Assembly (NCBI RefSeq): GCF_020709055.1
Contig: NZ_JAJFCK010000003.1
Location: forward strand, 47,771-111,770
Direction of reading: 5' to 3'
DNA length: 64,000 bases
Origin: Ruminococcus callidus
Lineage (GTDB): Bacteria > Bacillota > Clostridia > Oscillospirales > Ruminococcaceae
In this document: in pieces, positions 16,624 to 24,021 of the stretch
How positions within the stretch are numbered: position 1 is the stretch's first letter
Layout of the letters: each line of letters opens with the position of its first letter
Program-made: the position numbers and the translations under genes
The notes under the pieces: model-generated
Told to the model about the DNA's origin: nothing
What the model saw: only the letters and a program-made list of their open reading frames with translations
Database searches by the model: none

Positions 16624-18525
16624 ATCATCGAAAAGAAACCGGACAAACGGAATTTTCAAAGGCCGGGGCCGACGGAGGATACCGGGGGCAATCGCCCCGG
16701 ACCGGCTGAACGGGAAGGACCTTCCCCTGCACCATCCCGACGCCTGCGGTTTGAGGACGAGGATACCGGACAGGACAGCCCTTCGGGTCATGATGGCCTG
16801 AAGTCCAAAAGCGGTAAGTTTCAAGAGGACAGCCGGAAAAGCCGTCCCTCTGACCGCATGAGGCAGGAAGATGAAGCGGGCGGGCCGCAGGATACCGGCA
16901 AGGCACAGGAGCCGGAGGGCTCCGCCGAGAAGGCCGGGAGCAAAAAGGACAAGTACCAGAAAGCACAGGCAAAAGCGGAACACGCCGGGGAAAAGCTGGG
17001 AAAGGCCCGGGAGAAACTGGACAAGACCGAGGCAAAACGGGCAGCGAAGAAGCCGCCGGGGCTTGCAAAAAAGGCAGTCCGGGGAGCCCGTACAGAAGCG
17101 TGGTTCTATGTCCACAACAAGATACACGAGGTTGAGCATGAAAATGTGGGTGTGGAAGGAGCCCATAAATCCGAGCTGGCCGCAGAGGCCGGAGCCCGGA
17201 AACTGACCCGCTATGCCAAACGCCGCTGGCGGGAACACCCAGCCCGGAAGGTGGCAAAGTGGGAACGGAAGGACATAAAAGCCCGGGCCAATGTGGATTT
17301 TCAAAAGATGGCCTCCGAGCACCCGGAACTTGCCAGCAATCCGCTTTCCCGTGTGCAGCAGAAATGGAAACTGAAACGCCGGTATTCCAAAGAAGCAAAG
17401 GCGGCTGCAAAACAGGGCGCAAAGGCCGCAAAGAAAACCGCTGCCGCTTCGGGAACTGCGACCCGTCGGACGGCGCAGTTTGTGACCCGTCATCCCGTGG
17501 CGGTGCTGGTCCTGCTCCTGCTGTTGCTGCTCTGTTTTCTTGTGTCGGCGGTAAGCTCTATCTTTCCTACGCTTGGCAGCGGCCTTGCCAATGCGTTATC
17601 CGGCACCTCCTACGCCTCGGAGGATACGGACCTGCTGGGCGTGGACGAGGACTACACGGCACTGGAAAACGAGCTGGCGCAGACGGTAGCGAACATCGAA
17701 AGCACCCATCCCGGCTATGACGAGTACCGCTATTCCGTGGACGAGATCGGCCATAACCCCTATGAGCTGGCGTCCTATCTCTCGGCAAAGTACCATGTGT
17801 ATTTCCGGGAACAGGTGCAGGACGAACTGCGGGAGATATTCGAGGCACAGTATGAGCTGACCTTGACGGAGGAAGTCGAGATACGCTACCGCACCGAAAC
17901 CAGCACCGACCCGGAGACCGGGGAAACCACCACCGAGGAAGTCCCCTATGAGTATTACATTCTCAATGTGACCCTCACAAACAAGACGCTGCCCGCCGTG
18001 ATCCTGCCGAGGCTTAACGAACAGCAGCGGGAAATCTACACCGTTATGCAGCAGCTCAAAGGCAACAAACCCTATCTGTGGGAAGGGATTTACAACGGCG
18101 GCGAAGATACCGGCCCCAGCTATGAGATACCCGGCGAGGCGCTGGATGACCCGGCTTTTGCGGCGCTCATGGAAGAAGCCACAAAGTACATCGGCTGGCC
18201 CTATGTGTGGGGCGGCTCCAGCCCGTCCACCTCCTTTGACTGTTCGGGCTTTGTCTGCTGGGTGTACACGGCCAGCGGCGTCCACAACCTGCCCCGTACC
18301 ACGGCGCAGGGCATTTACAACCAGTGTGCTATCATTTCCCCCTCCGAGGCAAAGCCCGGCGACATTATCTTTTTCACGGGAACCTATGACAGCCCCGGCC
18401 CTGTGTCCCATGTGGGGATTTATGTGGGCGACGGGATGATGCTTCATTGTGGTTCGCCCATCCAATACGCAAACATCAATTCAAGCTACTGGCAGACACA
18501 TTTCTATGCCTTCGGGCGTTTGTGA
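16624..18525 (+). CDS. NlpC/P60 cell-wall hydrolase of the T4SS, apparent ATC start
   Basis: About 630 residues. AAAGGAGG (16611-16618) is followed by ATCATCGAAAAG; no ATG, GTG or TTG exists in frame before 16858, so ATC at 16624 or 16627 is the likely start. Order: hydrophilic N-terminal region (one palindrome is translated here as PSGHDGLKS), Lys/Glu coiled coil, membrane helix VAVLVLLLLLLLCFLVSAV near 300, an extracellular domain, and a C-terminal NlpC/P60 domain with catalytic FDCSGFV, SHVGIYVGD and LHCG. It opens the peptidoglycan for the conjugation channel (VirB1-like role). Confidence 0.88.
   Translation: MIEKKPDKRNFQRPGPTEDTGGNRPGPAEREGPSPAPSRRLRFEDEDTGQDSPSGHDGLKSKSGKFQEDSRKSRPSDRMRQEDEAGGPQDTGKAQEPEGSAEKAGSKKDKYQKAQAKAEHAGEKLGKAREKLDKTEAKRAAKKPPGLAKKAVRGARTEAWFYVHNKIHEVEHENVGVEGAHKSELAAEAGARKLTRYAKRRWREHPARKVAKWERKDIKARANVDFQKMASEHPELASNPLSRVQQKWKLKRRYSKEAKAAAKQGAKAAKKTAAASGTATRRTAQFVTRHPVAVLVLLLLLLLCFLVSAVSSIFPTLGSGLANALSGTSYASEDTDLLGVDEDYTALENELAQTVANIESTHPGYDEYRYSVDEIGHNPYELASYLSAKYHVYFREQVQDELREIFEAQYELTLTEEVEIRYRTETSTDPETGETTTEEVPYEYYILNVTLTNKTLPAVILPRLNEQQREIYTVMQQLKGNKPYLWEGIYNGGEDTGPSYEIPGEALDDPAFAALMEEATKYIGWPYVWGGSSPSTSFDCSGFVCWVYTASGVHNLPRTTAQGIYNQCAIISPSEAKPGDIIFFTGTYDSPGPVSHVGIYVGDGMMLHCGSPIQYANINSSYWQTHFYAFGRL
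16781..16803. repeat. 23-bp ICE palindrome, copy 9 (inside coding sequence)
   Basis: CTTCGGGTCA, TGA, TGGCCTGAAG. Read in frame as S-G-H-D-G-L-K within the NlpC/P60 protein; one arm base deviates. Confidence 0.8.
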
Positions 18526-18547
18526 GCCAGAGGAAAGGAGTCCTTGC

Positions 18548-18814
18548 ATGAACAAGATCGACAAGCTCGATAAGGAACTGGAAAAAGCCCGGGAGAAGGC
18601 TGCCGAGTGGCAGGCCAAAATCCGGGAGCTGGAAAAGCAGAAACAGGAGGAAGAAAACAGCCAGATCGTGCAGGCGGTGCGCTCCCTCAAACTGACGCCC
18701 GCCCAGCTTATGGCTTTTCTGAATGACCCAAAAAACAGCCTTACCGCTTCGGGCCATACTGACCCGAAGCCGGAGGCACCCGAAAAGGAGGACACAGCCC
18801 ATGAAGAAAATTAA
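18548..18814 (+). CDS. DUF4315 family protein
   Basis: 88 residues, GGAAAGGAG upstream. LDKELEKAREKAAEWQAKIRELEKQKQEEEN is a coiled coil, followed by IVQAVRSLKLTPAQLMAFL, the DUF4315 signature. The palindrome at 18747 is part of the coding region (SGHTDPK). It overlaps the next gene by 14 bases. Function unknown; always found between the NlpC/P60 and DUF4366 genes in these ICEs. Confidence 0.85.
   Translation: MNKIDKLDKELEKAREKAAEWQAKIRELEKQKQEEENSQIVQAVRSLKLTPAQLMAFLNDPKNSLTASGHTDPKPEAPEKEDTAHEEN
18747..18769. repeat. 23-bp ICE palindrome, copy 10 (inside coding sequence)
   Basis: CTTCGGGCCA, TAC, TGACCCGAAG, read in frame as S-G-H-T-D-P-K near the C-terminus of the DUF4315 protein. Confidence 0.9.
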
Positions 18815-19448
18815 ATACCGCAGGCTGGCGGCGATGGCTGCCAGCCTTTTGTGTTGCCTGATCTTTACGGTCCCGGCCTATGCACAGAGCAGCGAGCCGC
18901 AGCCGGAGACAGCTTCCGCCCCGGCAGAAACCGAAGCAGAGCCGGAAACCCAGAACCCCTTTACCCCGGACGGGACGGGAACCGTGGTGGACAACGCCAC
19001 CGACGAGGATGGAAAGGAGTTCTACACCATCACCACCGCAGACGAGAGCGTGTTTTATCTGGTGATCGACAAACAGAAAACCAGCGAGAACGTCTATTTC
19101 CTCAATACCGTTACCACAGACGACCTTCTGCCTCTTGCTGAACAGGGTAAGGAACCGCCCAAAGAAGTGACCCCGGAGCCAGAGCCAAAGCCCACCGAAC
19201 CGGTGGAGGAAGTACCGGAACCCGAGCCGGAGAAAAAGGACAGCCCCCTTCTCTCTCTGCTCCTGATCGGTGCGGTGGTGCTGGCCGGCGGTGGGATTGG
19301 TTACTATTTCAAGATTTACAAGCCGAAGCATGAGGCCCCGGATTTGGAAGATGATTACTGCGAATATGAGGACGGGGAGCTGGAGGAGATCGCAGAGGAA
19401 CCCGAGGACGAAGATACCCCGCCGTGGGAGGAAGATACGGAGGAATGA
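18801..19448 (+). CDS. DUF4366 secreted/membrane protein
   Basis: 215 residues. A signal peptide (AAMASLLCCLIFTVPAYA, residues 10-29) leads into a Pro/Glu-rich stretch, a globular domain with EFYTITTADESVFYLVIDKQ and NVYFLNTVTTDDLLPLAE (DUF4366), a Pro-Glu linker, one membrane helix (LLSLLLIGAVVLAGGGIGYYF near 158) and an acidic cytoplasmic tail. Start chosen from AAAGGAGG at proper distance. Probably a surface part of the conjugation apparatus. Confidence 0.87.
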   Translation: MKKIKYRRLAAMAASLLCCLIFTVPAYAQSSEPQPETASAPAETEAEPETQNPFTPDGTGTVVDNATDEDGKEFYTITTADESVFYLVIDKQKTSENVYFLNTVTTDDLLPLAEQGKEPPKEVTPEPEPKPTEPVEEVPEPEPEKKDSPLLSLLLIGAVVLAGGGIGYYFKIYKPKHEAPDLEDDYCEYEDGELEEIAEEPEDEDTPPWEEDTEE

Positions 19449-19450
19449 GA

Positions 19451-19642
19451 ATGAATTTTACAAGCAGCCCTTTTGAACGAATGATGAAGGAAGTACCGCA
19501 CCCCGGCTGGGACAATGACGACCCTTGTAAGGGATGCCGTTATTACAAGGAGTGCAAAGGAAAGAAAAAACAGTGCCGGAAGAAGTTCCGGGCGCTGATC
19601 GTGGAGCCCCGCCCTTCGGGCCATCGTGGCCCGAAGTCTTAA
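19451..19642 (+). CDS. Small cysteine-rich protein
   Basis: 63 residues. ATG at 19451 has GGAGG 8 bases upstream, while ATG 19445 is too close. CKGCRYYKEC followed by a distal Cys suggests metal binding. The C-terminus and stop are made by palindrome copy 11 (SGHRGPKS). The next gene starts on the base after the stop, indicating coupling. Confidence 0.65.
   Translation: MNFTSSPFERMMKEVPHPGWDNDDPCKGCRYYKECKGKKKQCRKKFRALIVEPRPSGHRGPKS
19614..19636. repeat. 23-bp ICE palindrome, copy 11 (inside coding sequence)
   Basis: CTTCGGGCCA, TCG, TGGCCCGAAG, in frame as S-G-H-R-G-P-K and followed by the last residue and stop of the small Cys-rich protein. Confidence 0.92.
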
Positions 19643-20044
19643 ATGGACGCCCGGGAGCTGACCCGTGACGAGAAGAAGAAAATCCGTTCTCTGGTCACGG
19701 GGATGTGTGCCAACTATGACAGGGAAAGCGGCCTGTGCCTTCCTCTGGGCTGTGCCTGTTATATGCTGCACAAGTGCTGGACAGGGGCGTACTGCCGTTA
19801 CTTCCGTGAGGCTGTCCTGCCCCTTGACCCGGAGCTTCAAGCGGCGCTGACAACGGAAGGCATCTCCCCGGAACTGCGGGCCTGTGCGGTCTGCGGAAAG
19901 GCGTTTTTGCCCGATGGGCGTCAAGCCTACTGCTCCGACGTCTGCAAGGCCGAAGGAAACCGTCGGAAAAGCCGGGAACGCATGAGGAAAATGCGGGAGA
20001 AAAGGCCGGGCGGCTGTTACGATTTGCCGCCTCCAAAGGCTTGA
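19643..20044 (+). CDS. Cysteine-rich VLP-domain protein
   Basis: 133 residues. Cys-rich N-terminal part (CANYDRESGLCLPLGCACYML, then CWTGAYCRYF) matches the cysteine-rich VLP domain named for Tn1549-like elements; a second zinc-ribbon-like part CAVCGKAFLPDGRQAYCSDVC lies near 93-115, followed by a basic tail. It may bind nucleic acid. It begins directly after the stop of the preceding gene. Confidence 0.82.
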   Translation: MDARELTRDEKKKIRSLVTGMCANYDRESGLCLPLGCACYMLHKCWTGAYCRYFREAVLPLDPELQAALTTEGISPELRACAVCGKAFLPDGRQAYCSDVCKAEGNRRKSRERMRKMREKRPGGCYDLPPPKA

Positions 20045-20134
20045 CATTCCGGGCTTTTTTGAGGGTGTTTCCGGGGTAGGAATATCTTATTACATTTCTC
20101 CCCGGTCTGCCCTCTTATTTCGTAACATCCAGCA
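20045..20134. other. Short non-coding spacer
   Basis: 90 bases with no gene. CCGGGCTTTTTTGAGG at the start could be a weak terminator tail; nothing else is evident. Confidence 0.4.
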
Positions 20135-20157
20135 CTTCGGGTCATGTTGACCCGAGG
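20135..20157. repeat. 23-bp ICE palindrome, copy 12
   Basis: CTTCGGGTCA, TGT, TGACCCGAGG: the T/A version of the variable pair, 5 bases before the ribosome site of the next gene. Confidence 0.92.
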
Positions 20158-20176
20158 CACAGAAAGGAGGGATCTC

Positions 20177-20767
20177 TTGGAGACAGTACAAGGATATGTG
20201 ATTTTGAAAGCTGCCACCTTTGAAACCGGACACGGCTTTGCGCTGGGGCATAATCCGGGAGCGCCGAGCCCCTTTGTGACCTGGCAGTTTACCGAGGGGG
20301 AAAACGGCCATCGGGATTACTACTGGGGCCGCTATGGAACCAGTCAGGCGTGGGCGCAGCGGGACTTTGACCGCCGGGTGGACGACTATCAGCAGCTTTA
20401 CCATGCGGCGGTCAAGCATACCGAGCTGGGACCGGAGGGCGTTTACCGCTATTATTCCACCCAGCGGCCCGTGGACATAGGAACTTACCCGAAGCTGCCG
20501 GATAACCAGCCTCTTTCCATCGTCAACTACGACGATGACAGGCGGCGTCCTGTGGCAGACGGCAGTCTGATGGCATGGGGCGAACTGACCTACGCAAAGC
20601 CGCTGACCGAAAAGCAGATGGAGGATTATGAACTGAAACCAGCACCGGGCAATCCTGACCGGGTGCGCCCATCCATTACCGCCCGGCTCAAAGAAGGAAC
20701 CAGAGGGCAGGAACCCCCGAAGGAGCCCGGCCAGAAGCGGAGCCATAAAAACCATGAGGAACGATAA
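20177..20767 (+). CDS. Conserved ICE protein of unknown function
   Basis: 196 residues from TTG (20177), six bases after AAAGGAGG; the ATG at 20144 is inside the palindrome. GYVILKAATFETGHGFALGHNP starts the protein, followed by FVTWQFTEGENGHRDYYWGRYG and a Pro/Lys-rich tail. It resembles small ICE proteins found just before the relaxase accessory gene. No catalytic motif is recognised. Confidence 0.7.
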   Translation: METVQGYVILKAATFETGHGFALGHNPGAPSPFVTWQFTEGENGHRDYYWGRYGTSQAWAQRDFDRRVDDYQQLYHAAVKHTELGPEGVYRYYSTQRPVDIGTYPKLPDNQPLSIVNYDDDRRRPVADGSLMAWGELTYAKPLTEKQMEDYELKPAPGNPDRVRPSITARLKEGTRGQEPPKEPGQKRSHKNHEER

Positions 20768-20779
20768 AGGAGGATCGCC

Positions 20780-20962
20780 ATGCACGAAAAAGACAACTAT
20801 CTGAAAACCGCCGAGCTCTCCACAGAGCAGAACTGCAACATGATCGACGGCGTACCCAACAACACGCCCATCCCACCCACGCCCCCGGAGCTGGACGCAA
20901 AACCGCTTGATAAGGTAAAGGAACCCAAAGAGCGCCGGAAAGGCCGGGAGCTGGAACGCTGA
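20780..20962 (+). CDS. DUF4316-like short protein
   Basis: 60 residues; AAAGGAGG upstream. NYLKTAELSTEQNCNMIDGVPNNTP resembles the DUF4316 segment that in other Tn1549-like elements forms the end of a larger YodL-DUF4316 protein. Here it stands alone, so it may be a remnant or a minimal version. Its stop overlaps the mobC start (TGATG). Confidence 0.6.
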   Translation: MHEKDNYLKTAELSTEQNCNMIDGVPNNTPIPPTPPELDAKPLDKVKEPKERRKGRELER

Positions 20963-21303
20963 TGGAGAACCGCAAGCGGAATGTCCATCTGCACGTCATG
21001 GTAACGCCGGACGAGCTGGCAGCCATCCATGAACGGATGGCTGAGGCGGGCATTTCCAACGCCGGGGCTTATGTACGGAAAATGGCTCTGAATGGGTATA
21101 TCCTGCACATCGACCTTGCGCCCGTAAAAGAGCTGATCTCTCTGCAACGGCGCTGTTCTAACAATCTCAATCAGGTTGCCATACACGCACATACCTATGG
21201 CGTGTACCCGGAGGAAATCGACGGATTGAAGCGGGACTATGAAAAGCTGTGGGGCGAGGTGTCAAAGGTGTTGCGGGAGCTCTCCGAGCTGGTGGCAAAG
21301 TAA
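20962..21303 (+). CDS. mobC: MobC-like relaxosome accessory protein
   Basis: 113 residues. The N-terminal ribbon-helix-helix (HLHVMVTPDELAAIHERMAEAGISNAGAYVRKMALNG) and RRCSNNLNQVAIHAHTYG are the MobC signature. It binds oriT and helps the relaxase nick. The relaxase itself is one gene further, behind a terminator and a new promoter. Confidence 0.88.
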   Translation: MENRKRNVHLHVMVTPDELAAIHERMAEAGISNAGAYVRKMALNGYILHIDLAPVKELISLQRRCSNNLNQVAIHAHTYGVYPEEIDGLKRDYEKLWGEVSKVLRELSELVAK

Positions 21304-21308
21304 GACGA

Positions 21309-21354
21309 GGGCGGCAGGCTTCCGTTGCGGGGCTTGCCGCCCTGCTCTTTTTTT
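21309..21354 (+). terminator. Terminator after mobC
   Basis: GGGCGGCAGGC (21309-21319) pairs with GCTTGCCGCCC (21332-21342), followed by TGCTC and a run of T. It ends the conjugation operon. Confidence 0.88.
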
Positions 21355-21358
21355 ACCA

Positions 21359-21381
21359 CTTCGGGCCAGTATGACCCGAAG
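21359..21381. repeat. 23-bp ICE palindrome, copy 13
   Basis: CTTCGGGCCA, GTA, TGACCCGAAG, between the mobC terminator and the relaxase-operon promoter. Confidence 0.9.
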
Positions 21382-21398
21382 GTTTGGGACAGGATTCA

Positions 21399-21443
21399 CT
21401 AATCTTTCGCAACATTTATGTCCCCGGGCAGGCATGATAAAAT
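21399..21443 (+). promoter_or_regulatory. Promoter of the relaxase operon, twin of the integrase promoter
   Basis: TTTATG (21415-21420), 17 bases, TAAAAT (21438-21443). Directly upstream is CTAATCTTTCGCAACATT, almost identical to the sequence before the integrase promoter at 31211; the two promoters also share bases between -35 and -10. Confidence 0.75.
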
Positions 21444-21478
21444 AGAGGTAGGAAGGATAGATAAAGGAGGTTTTGAAG

Positions 21479-21769
21479 ATGAAGATACTGCTGAAAATAT
21501 TGGTTGCTCCCTTTGCTTTGGCGTTGTCCCTTCTGGCGGCTCTGCTGGTGTTCCTGTTGGATATTTGTGCCGTCCTGCTGACGATTGCCTCTGTGATCCT
21601 GGCGGTGCTGGGTGTCGCTCTCTTTTTCACGCCGACGCCCATAGGTGGGATTGTATTTCTGTTTCTTGCCTTCCTTCTTTCGCCGTATGGACTGCAAGCG
21701 GCGGCGGGCTCCCTTCTTTGGGCGCTGGACGGAGGCAAATCCGCTCTGTACCGGTTTCTGGCAAGTTAA
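21479..21769 (+). CDS. CD1845-like small membrane protein
   Basis: 96 residues with three hydrophobic helices spanning almost all of it (LVAPFALALSLLAALLVFLL; VLLTIASVILAVLGVALFF; GGIVFLFLAFLLSPYG). ATG at 21479 follows AAAGGAGG by 8 bases. Small proteins of this type (CD1845 family) stand before the relaxase in many clostridial ICEs; function unknown. Confidence 0.78.
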   Translation: MKILLKILVAPFALALSLLAALLVFLLDICAVLLTIASVILAVLGVALFFTPTPIGGIVFLFLAFLLSPYGLQAAAGSLLWALDGGKSALYRFLAS

Positions 21770-21773
21770 GCAG

Positions 21774-21796
21774 CCTCGGGCCATACTGGCCCGAAG
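21774..21796. repeat. 23-bp ICE palindrome, copy 14
   Basis: CCTCGGGCCA, TAC, TGGCCCGAAG, 4 bases after a stop codon and upstream of the relaxase ribosome site. Confidence 0.92.
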
Positions 21797-21848
21797 TCGG
21801 GGCGGTCTGAATGGGCCGCCCCTTTCTCATGGAAAGGAGGAATGATTT

Positions 21849-23264
21849 TTGGCTACCACAACTTTGTTACAGCGCCATGCGGGCGAAGGCGAAACGATTG
21901 CTGAGGCTATCCGGGATTGTCTGGACTATGGCAAGGACCCGGAGAAAACAGAAAGCGGAAAGTATATCTCCGCTTATGAATGTGATCCGGCCACCGTGGC
22001 GGACGAGTTCCTTTTGGCAAAGGCCAGCTATGCCGCTATGACGGGCCGGGAACAGAAGAAAGAAAATAATGTGCTGTGCTATCAGATACGACAATCCTTC
22101 TATCCGGGCGAGATCACCCCGAAGGAGGCGAACCGTATCGGCTATGAGCTGGCTATGCGCTGGACAAAGGGGCGGCACGCTTTTATCGTTACCACGCACA
22201 CCGATAAGCAGCACATCCATTGTCACATTTATTACAACTCCACCACCCTTGACTGCACTCGGAAATTCCGAAATTTTTGGGGCTCCAGCTTCGCCCTTCG
22301 GCGGCTCTCTGACAGGCTGTGCCTTGAAAACGGGCTGTCCATCGTGGAGAACCCGAAGCCCCGGAGCAAGAGCAAGTATCGGAACTATGGGGAGTGGCAG
22401 AAAGACCGGAAAGGGCCGCTTTCCTATCAGGACCGACTGCGCCTTGCCATTGATACTGCGCTGGCGGAACGCCCCGCTGATCTGGACGAATTTCTCAATT
22501 TGATGAAGCGGGCCGGGTATGAGGTCAAGACGGTTCGGGGCGGCGGTATCAGCTTCCGGCTGACCGGGCAGGGACAGGAACGCTTCACCCGTCTGCGTGC
22601 CTCCACGCTGGGGGACGGCTACGACTTGCAAGATGTTCTGTCCGCCATTGAGGGCAAAGAAAAACACCCCGGGCGCTCGGAGCGGAAAATCAGTCTGGCG
22701 GTGGATATTCAAGCAAAGCTGGCTGCCGGTAAGGGGCCGGGATATGAACGCTGGGCGAAGGTATTTAACATTAAGCAGATGGCCGCCGCTCTTGCCTATA
22801 TACAGGATAATAACCTGACCGATTATGAGCAGTTGGCGAAGAAAGCCACCGAGGCGGCAGACCGTTTCCATGTTATTTCCGAACAGGTCAAGCAGACGGA
22901 ACAGGCCATGAAAACCAATGCTGGGCTAAAGGCCGCAACGGTTCAGTATGCCAAAACCCGCCCAGTCTTTGAGCAGTATAAGGCGACGAAGTACAGCCGG
23001 AAATTCCTTGCGGAGCATGAGGCCGACCTTGAACTGTACCGGGCTGCACAAGCGGAAATGCGCTCTCTGCTGGGCGGGGCGAAGCTCCCTAAAATGGATG
23101 TGCTGAAGGAGGAAGGCCGCAAGCTCACAGCAAAGAAAAAACAGCTCTATGGAGAATACCAGAAGGCACGACGGGATATGCAGGAGATCGTCACGATCAA
23201 GGCGAACATTGACACTCTGATGGGCTACACCGAGCCGGGAAGAAAGCAGGAAAAGGAGCGTTAA
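21849..23264 (+). CDS. MobP-type relaxase
   Basis: 471 residues from TTG 21849, 8 bases after AAAGGAGG. The relaxase domain (about 1-190) has the three-His metal motif in HTDKQHIHCHI near residue 117 and a catalytic Tyr candidate in CLDYGKDPEKT near 26. The C-terminal half is a long coiled coil with KKKQLYGEYQKARRDMQEI. It nicks oriT and pilots the strand. The same architecture is present in the relaxase of the second element at 49425. Confidence 0.93.
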   Translation: MATTTLLQRHAGEGETIAEAIRDCLDYGKDPEKTESGKYISAYECDPATVADEFLLAKASYAAMTGREQKKENNVLCYQIRQSFYPGEITPKEANRIGYELAMRWTKGRHAFIVTTHTDKQHIHCHIYYNSTTLDCTRKFRNFWGSSFALRRLSDRLCLENGLSIVENPKPRSKSKYRNYGEWQKDRKGPLSYQDRLRLAIDTALAERPADLDEFLNLMKRAGYEVKTVRGGGISFRLTGQGQERFTRLRASTLGDGYDLQDVLSAIEGKEKHPGRSERKISLAVDIQAKLAAGKGPGYERWAKVFNIKQMAAALAYIQDNNLTDYEQLAKKATEAADRFHVISEQVKQTEQAMKTNAGLKAATVQYAKTRPVFEQYKATKYSRKFLAEHEADLELYRAAQAEMRSLLGGAKLPKMDVLKEEGRKLTAKKKQLYGEYQKARRDMQEIVTIKANIDTLMGYTEPGRKQEKER

Positions 23265-23298
23265 GGTTATGAAAATAAGGAGCAAAGCGACGCTGACA

Positions 23299-23321
23299 CT
23301 TCGGGCCATGTTGGCCCGAAG
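23299..23321. repeat. 23-bp ICE palindrome, copy 15
   Basis: CTTCGGGCCA, TGT, TGGCCCGAAG: perfect, downstream of the relaxase. Confidence 0.92.
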
Positions 23322-23351
23322 ATACGGGTTTGGGGCGAGCCCCAACAAGCC

Positions 23352-23380
23352 GCCTTTGTGCCACTTGTGGCCACAGAGGC
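23352..23380. repeat. Nested hairpin between convergent genes
   Basis: GCCTTTGTG and CACAGAGGC enclose CCAC-TT-GTGG, giving one 13-bp stem with a single bulge. It lies between the relaxase and the convergent XRE gene and lacks a T-run on the plus strand. It may be a terminator of unusual type or part of an oriT. Confidence 0.55.
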
Positions 23381-23433
23381 ATTGCTTGCCACTTAGCGAC
23401 AGCCCCTAAAATGGCGCAAAAAAACAGAGGCCC

Positions 23434-23799
23434 TTATTCTGGAACCTCCGTTTCTCTGGCTTTCTTAATGCCCTCGGCTGTGGCTTCTATTACAACAAGC
23501 TCTTTTTCATTCATAGAATTTAGGAGCACATCAATGTGCTTTCTGCAAGAACTTGACCTTGCCCCTCCGTCCGCATGAATAAACTGGTCAACTGAAACGT
23601 CAAACATGGTAATGAGTTTAACAAAAAGGTCGAAGCTGGGATACTGACCTTTGTTCTCAATATTCATAATGGTACGGGAGTCACGGTCTACTAATTCCGC
23701 AACGTAGGCTTGTGTCCAGCCCTTTTCTTCTCTGGCTCTTTTGAGAGCTGCCCCGAGGCCGTGAAAGTCAAACCTTCTTTCATCTTGGTTCATTCTCAT
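23434..23799 (-). CDS. XRE-family transcriptional regulator
   Basis: 121 residues. The HTH_XRE domain covers residues 13-70 (LGAALKRAREEKGWTQAYVAELVDRDSRTIMNIENKGQYPSFDLFVKL), followed by a C-terminal segment with SMNEKELVVIEATAEGI. It is divergent from the two-component operon and probably controls ICE genes from the shared intergenic region. A second ATG two codons inside has better spacing to AGGGTG and may be the real start. Confidence 0.85.
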   Translation of the reverse strand: MRMNQDERRFDFHGLGAALKRAREEKGWTQAYVAELVDRDSRTIMNIENKGQYPSFDLFVKLITMFDVSVDQFIHADGGARSSSCRKHIDVLLNSMNEKELVVIEATAEGIKKARETEVPE

Positions 23800-23896
23800 A
23801 TCACCCTATATCATTGTACATTTCGGGCTGGATTATGAGAATGTAATGAAACTTTATGTAAGGTAGTATTTCATTTCACTATTCACTTGTAAAATC

Positions 23897-23925
23897 TTGA
23901 TGTAAAAGCCAACAGGCTATATAAT
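23897..23925 (+). promoter_or_regulatory. Basal promoter upstream of the two-component operon
   Basis: TTGATG (23897-23902), 17 bases, TATAAT (23920-23925), about 100 bases before the response regulator gene. Confidence 0.6.
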
Positions 23926-23954
23926 TTATGAAGAAATAATTTTTTGAAAAATCC

Positions 23955-23993
23955 GTCCGCTGTAACATTTCGCGGACATTTGCCTGTTATACT
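23955..23993 (+). promoter_or_regulatory. Response-regulator operator and promoter A
   Basis: GTCCGC and GCGGAC enclose 11 bases (TGTAACATTTC); ten bases later is TATACT (23988-23993). The operator occupies the -35 region, as expected for activation by an OmpR-type regulator. The arrangement is repeated before the ABC transporter. Confidence 0.7.
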
Positions 23994-24021
23994 ATCTGCA
24001 AAAAGCAAAGGAAGTGAGGAT

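Noticed and set aside
16390..17493. Long antisense frames over virB4 and NlpC/P60
   Set aside because: No ribosome site or recognisable domain; explained by high GC in codon third positions.
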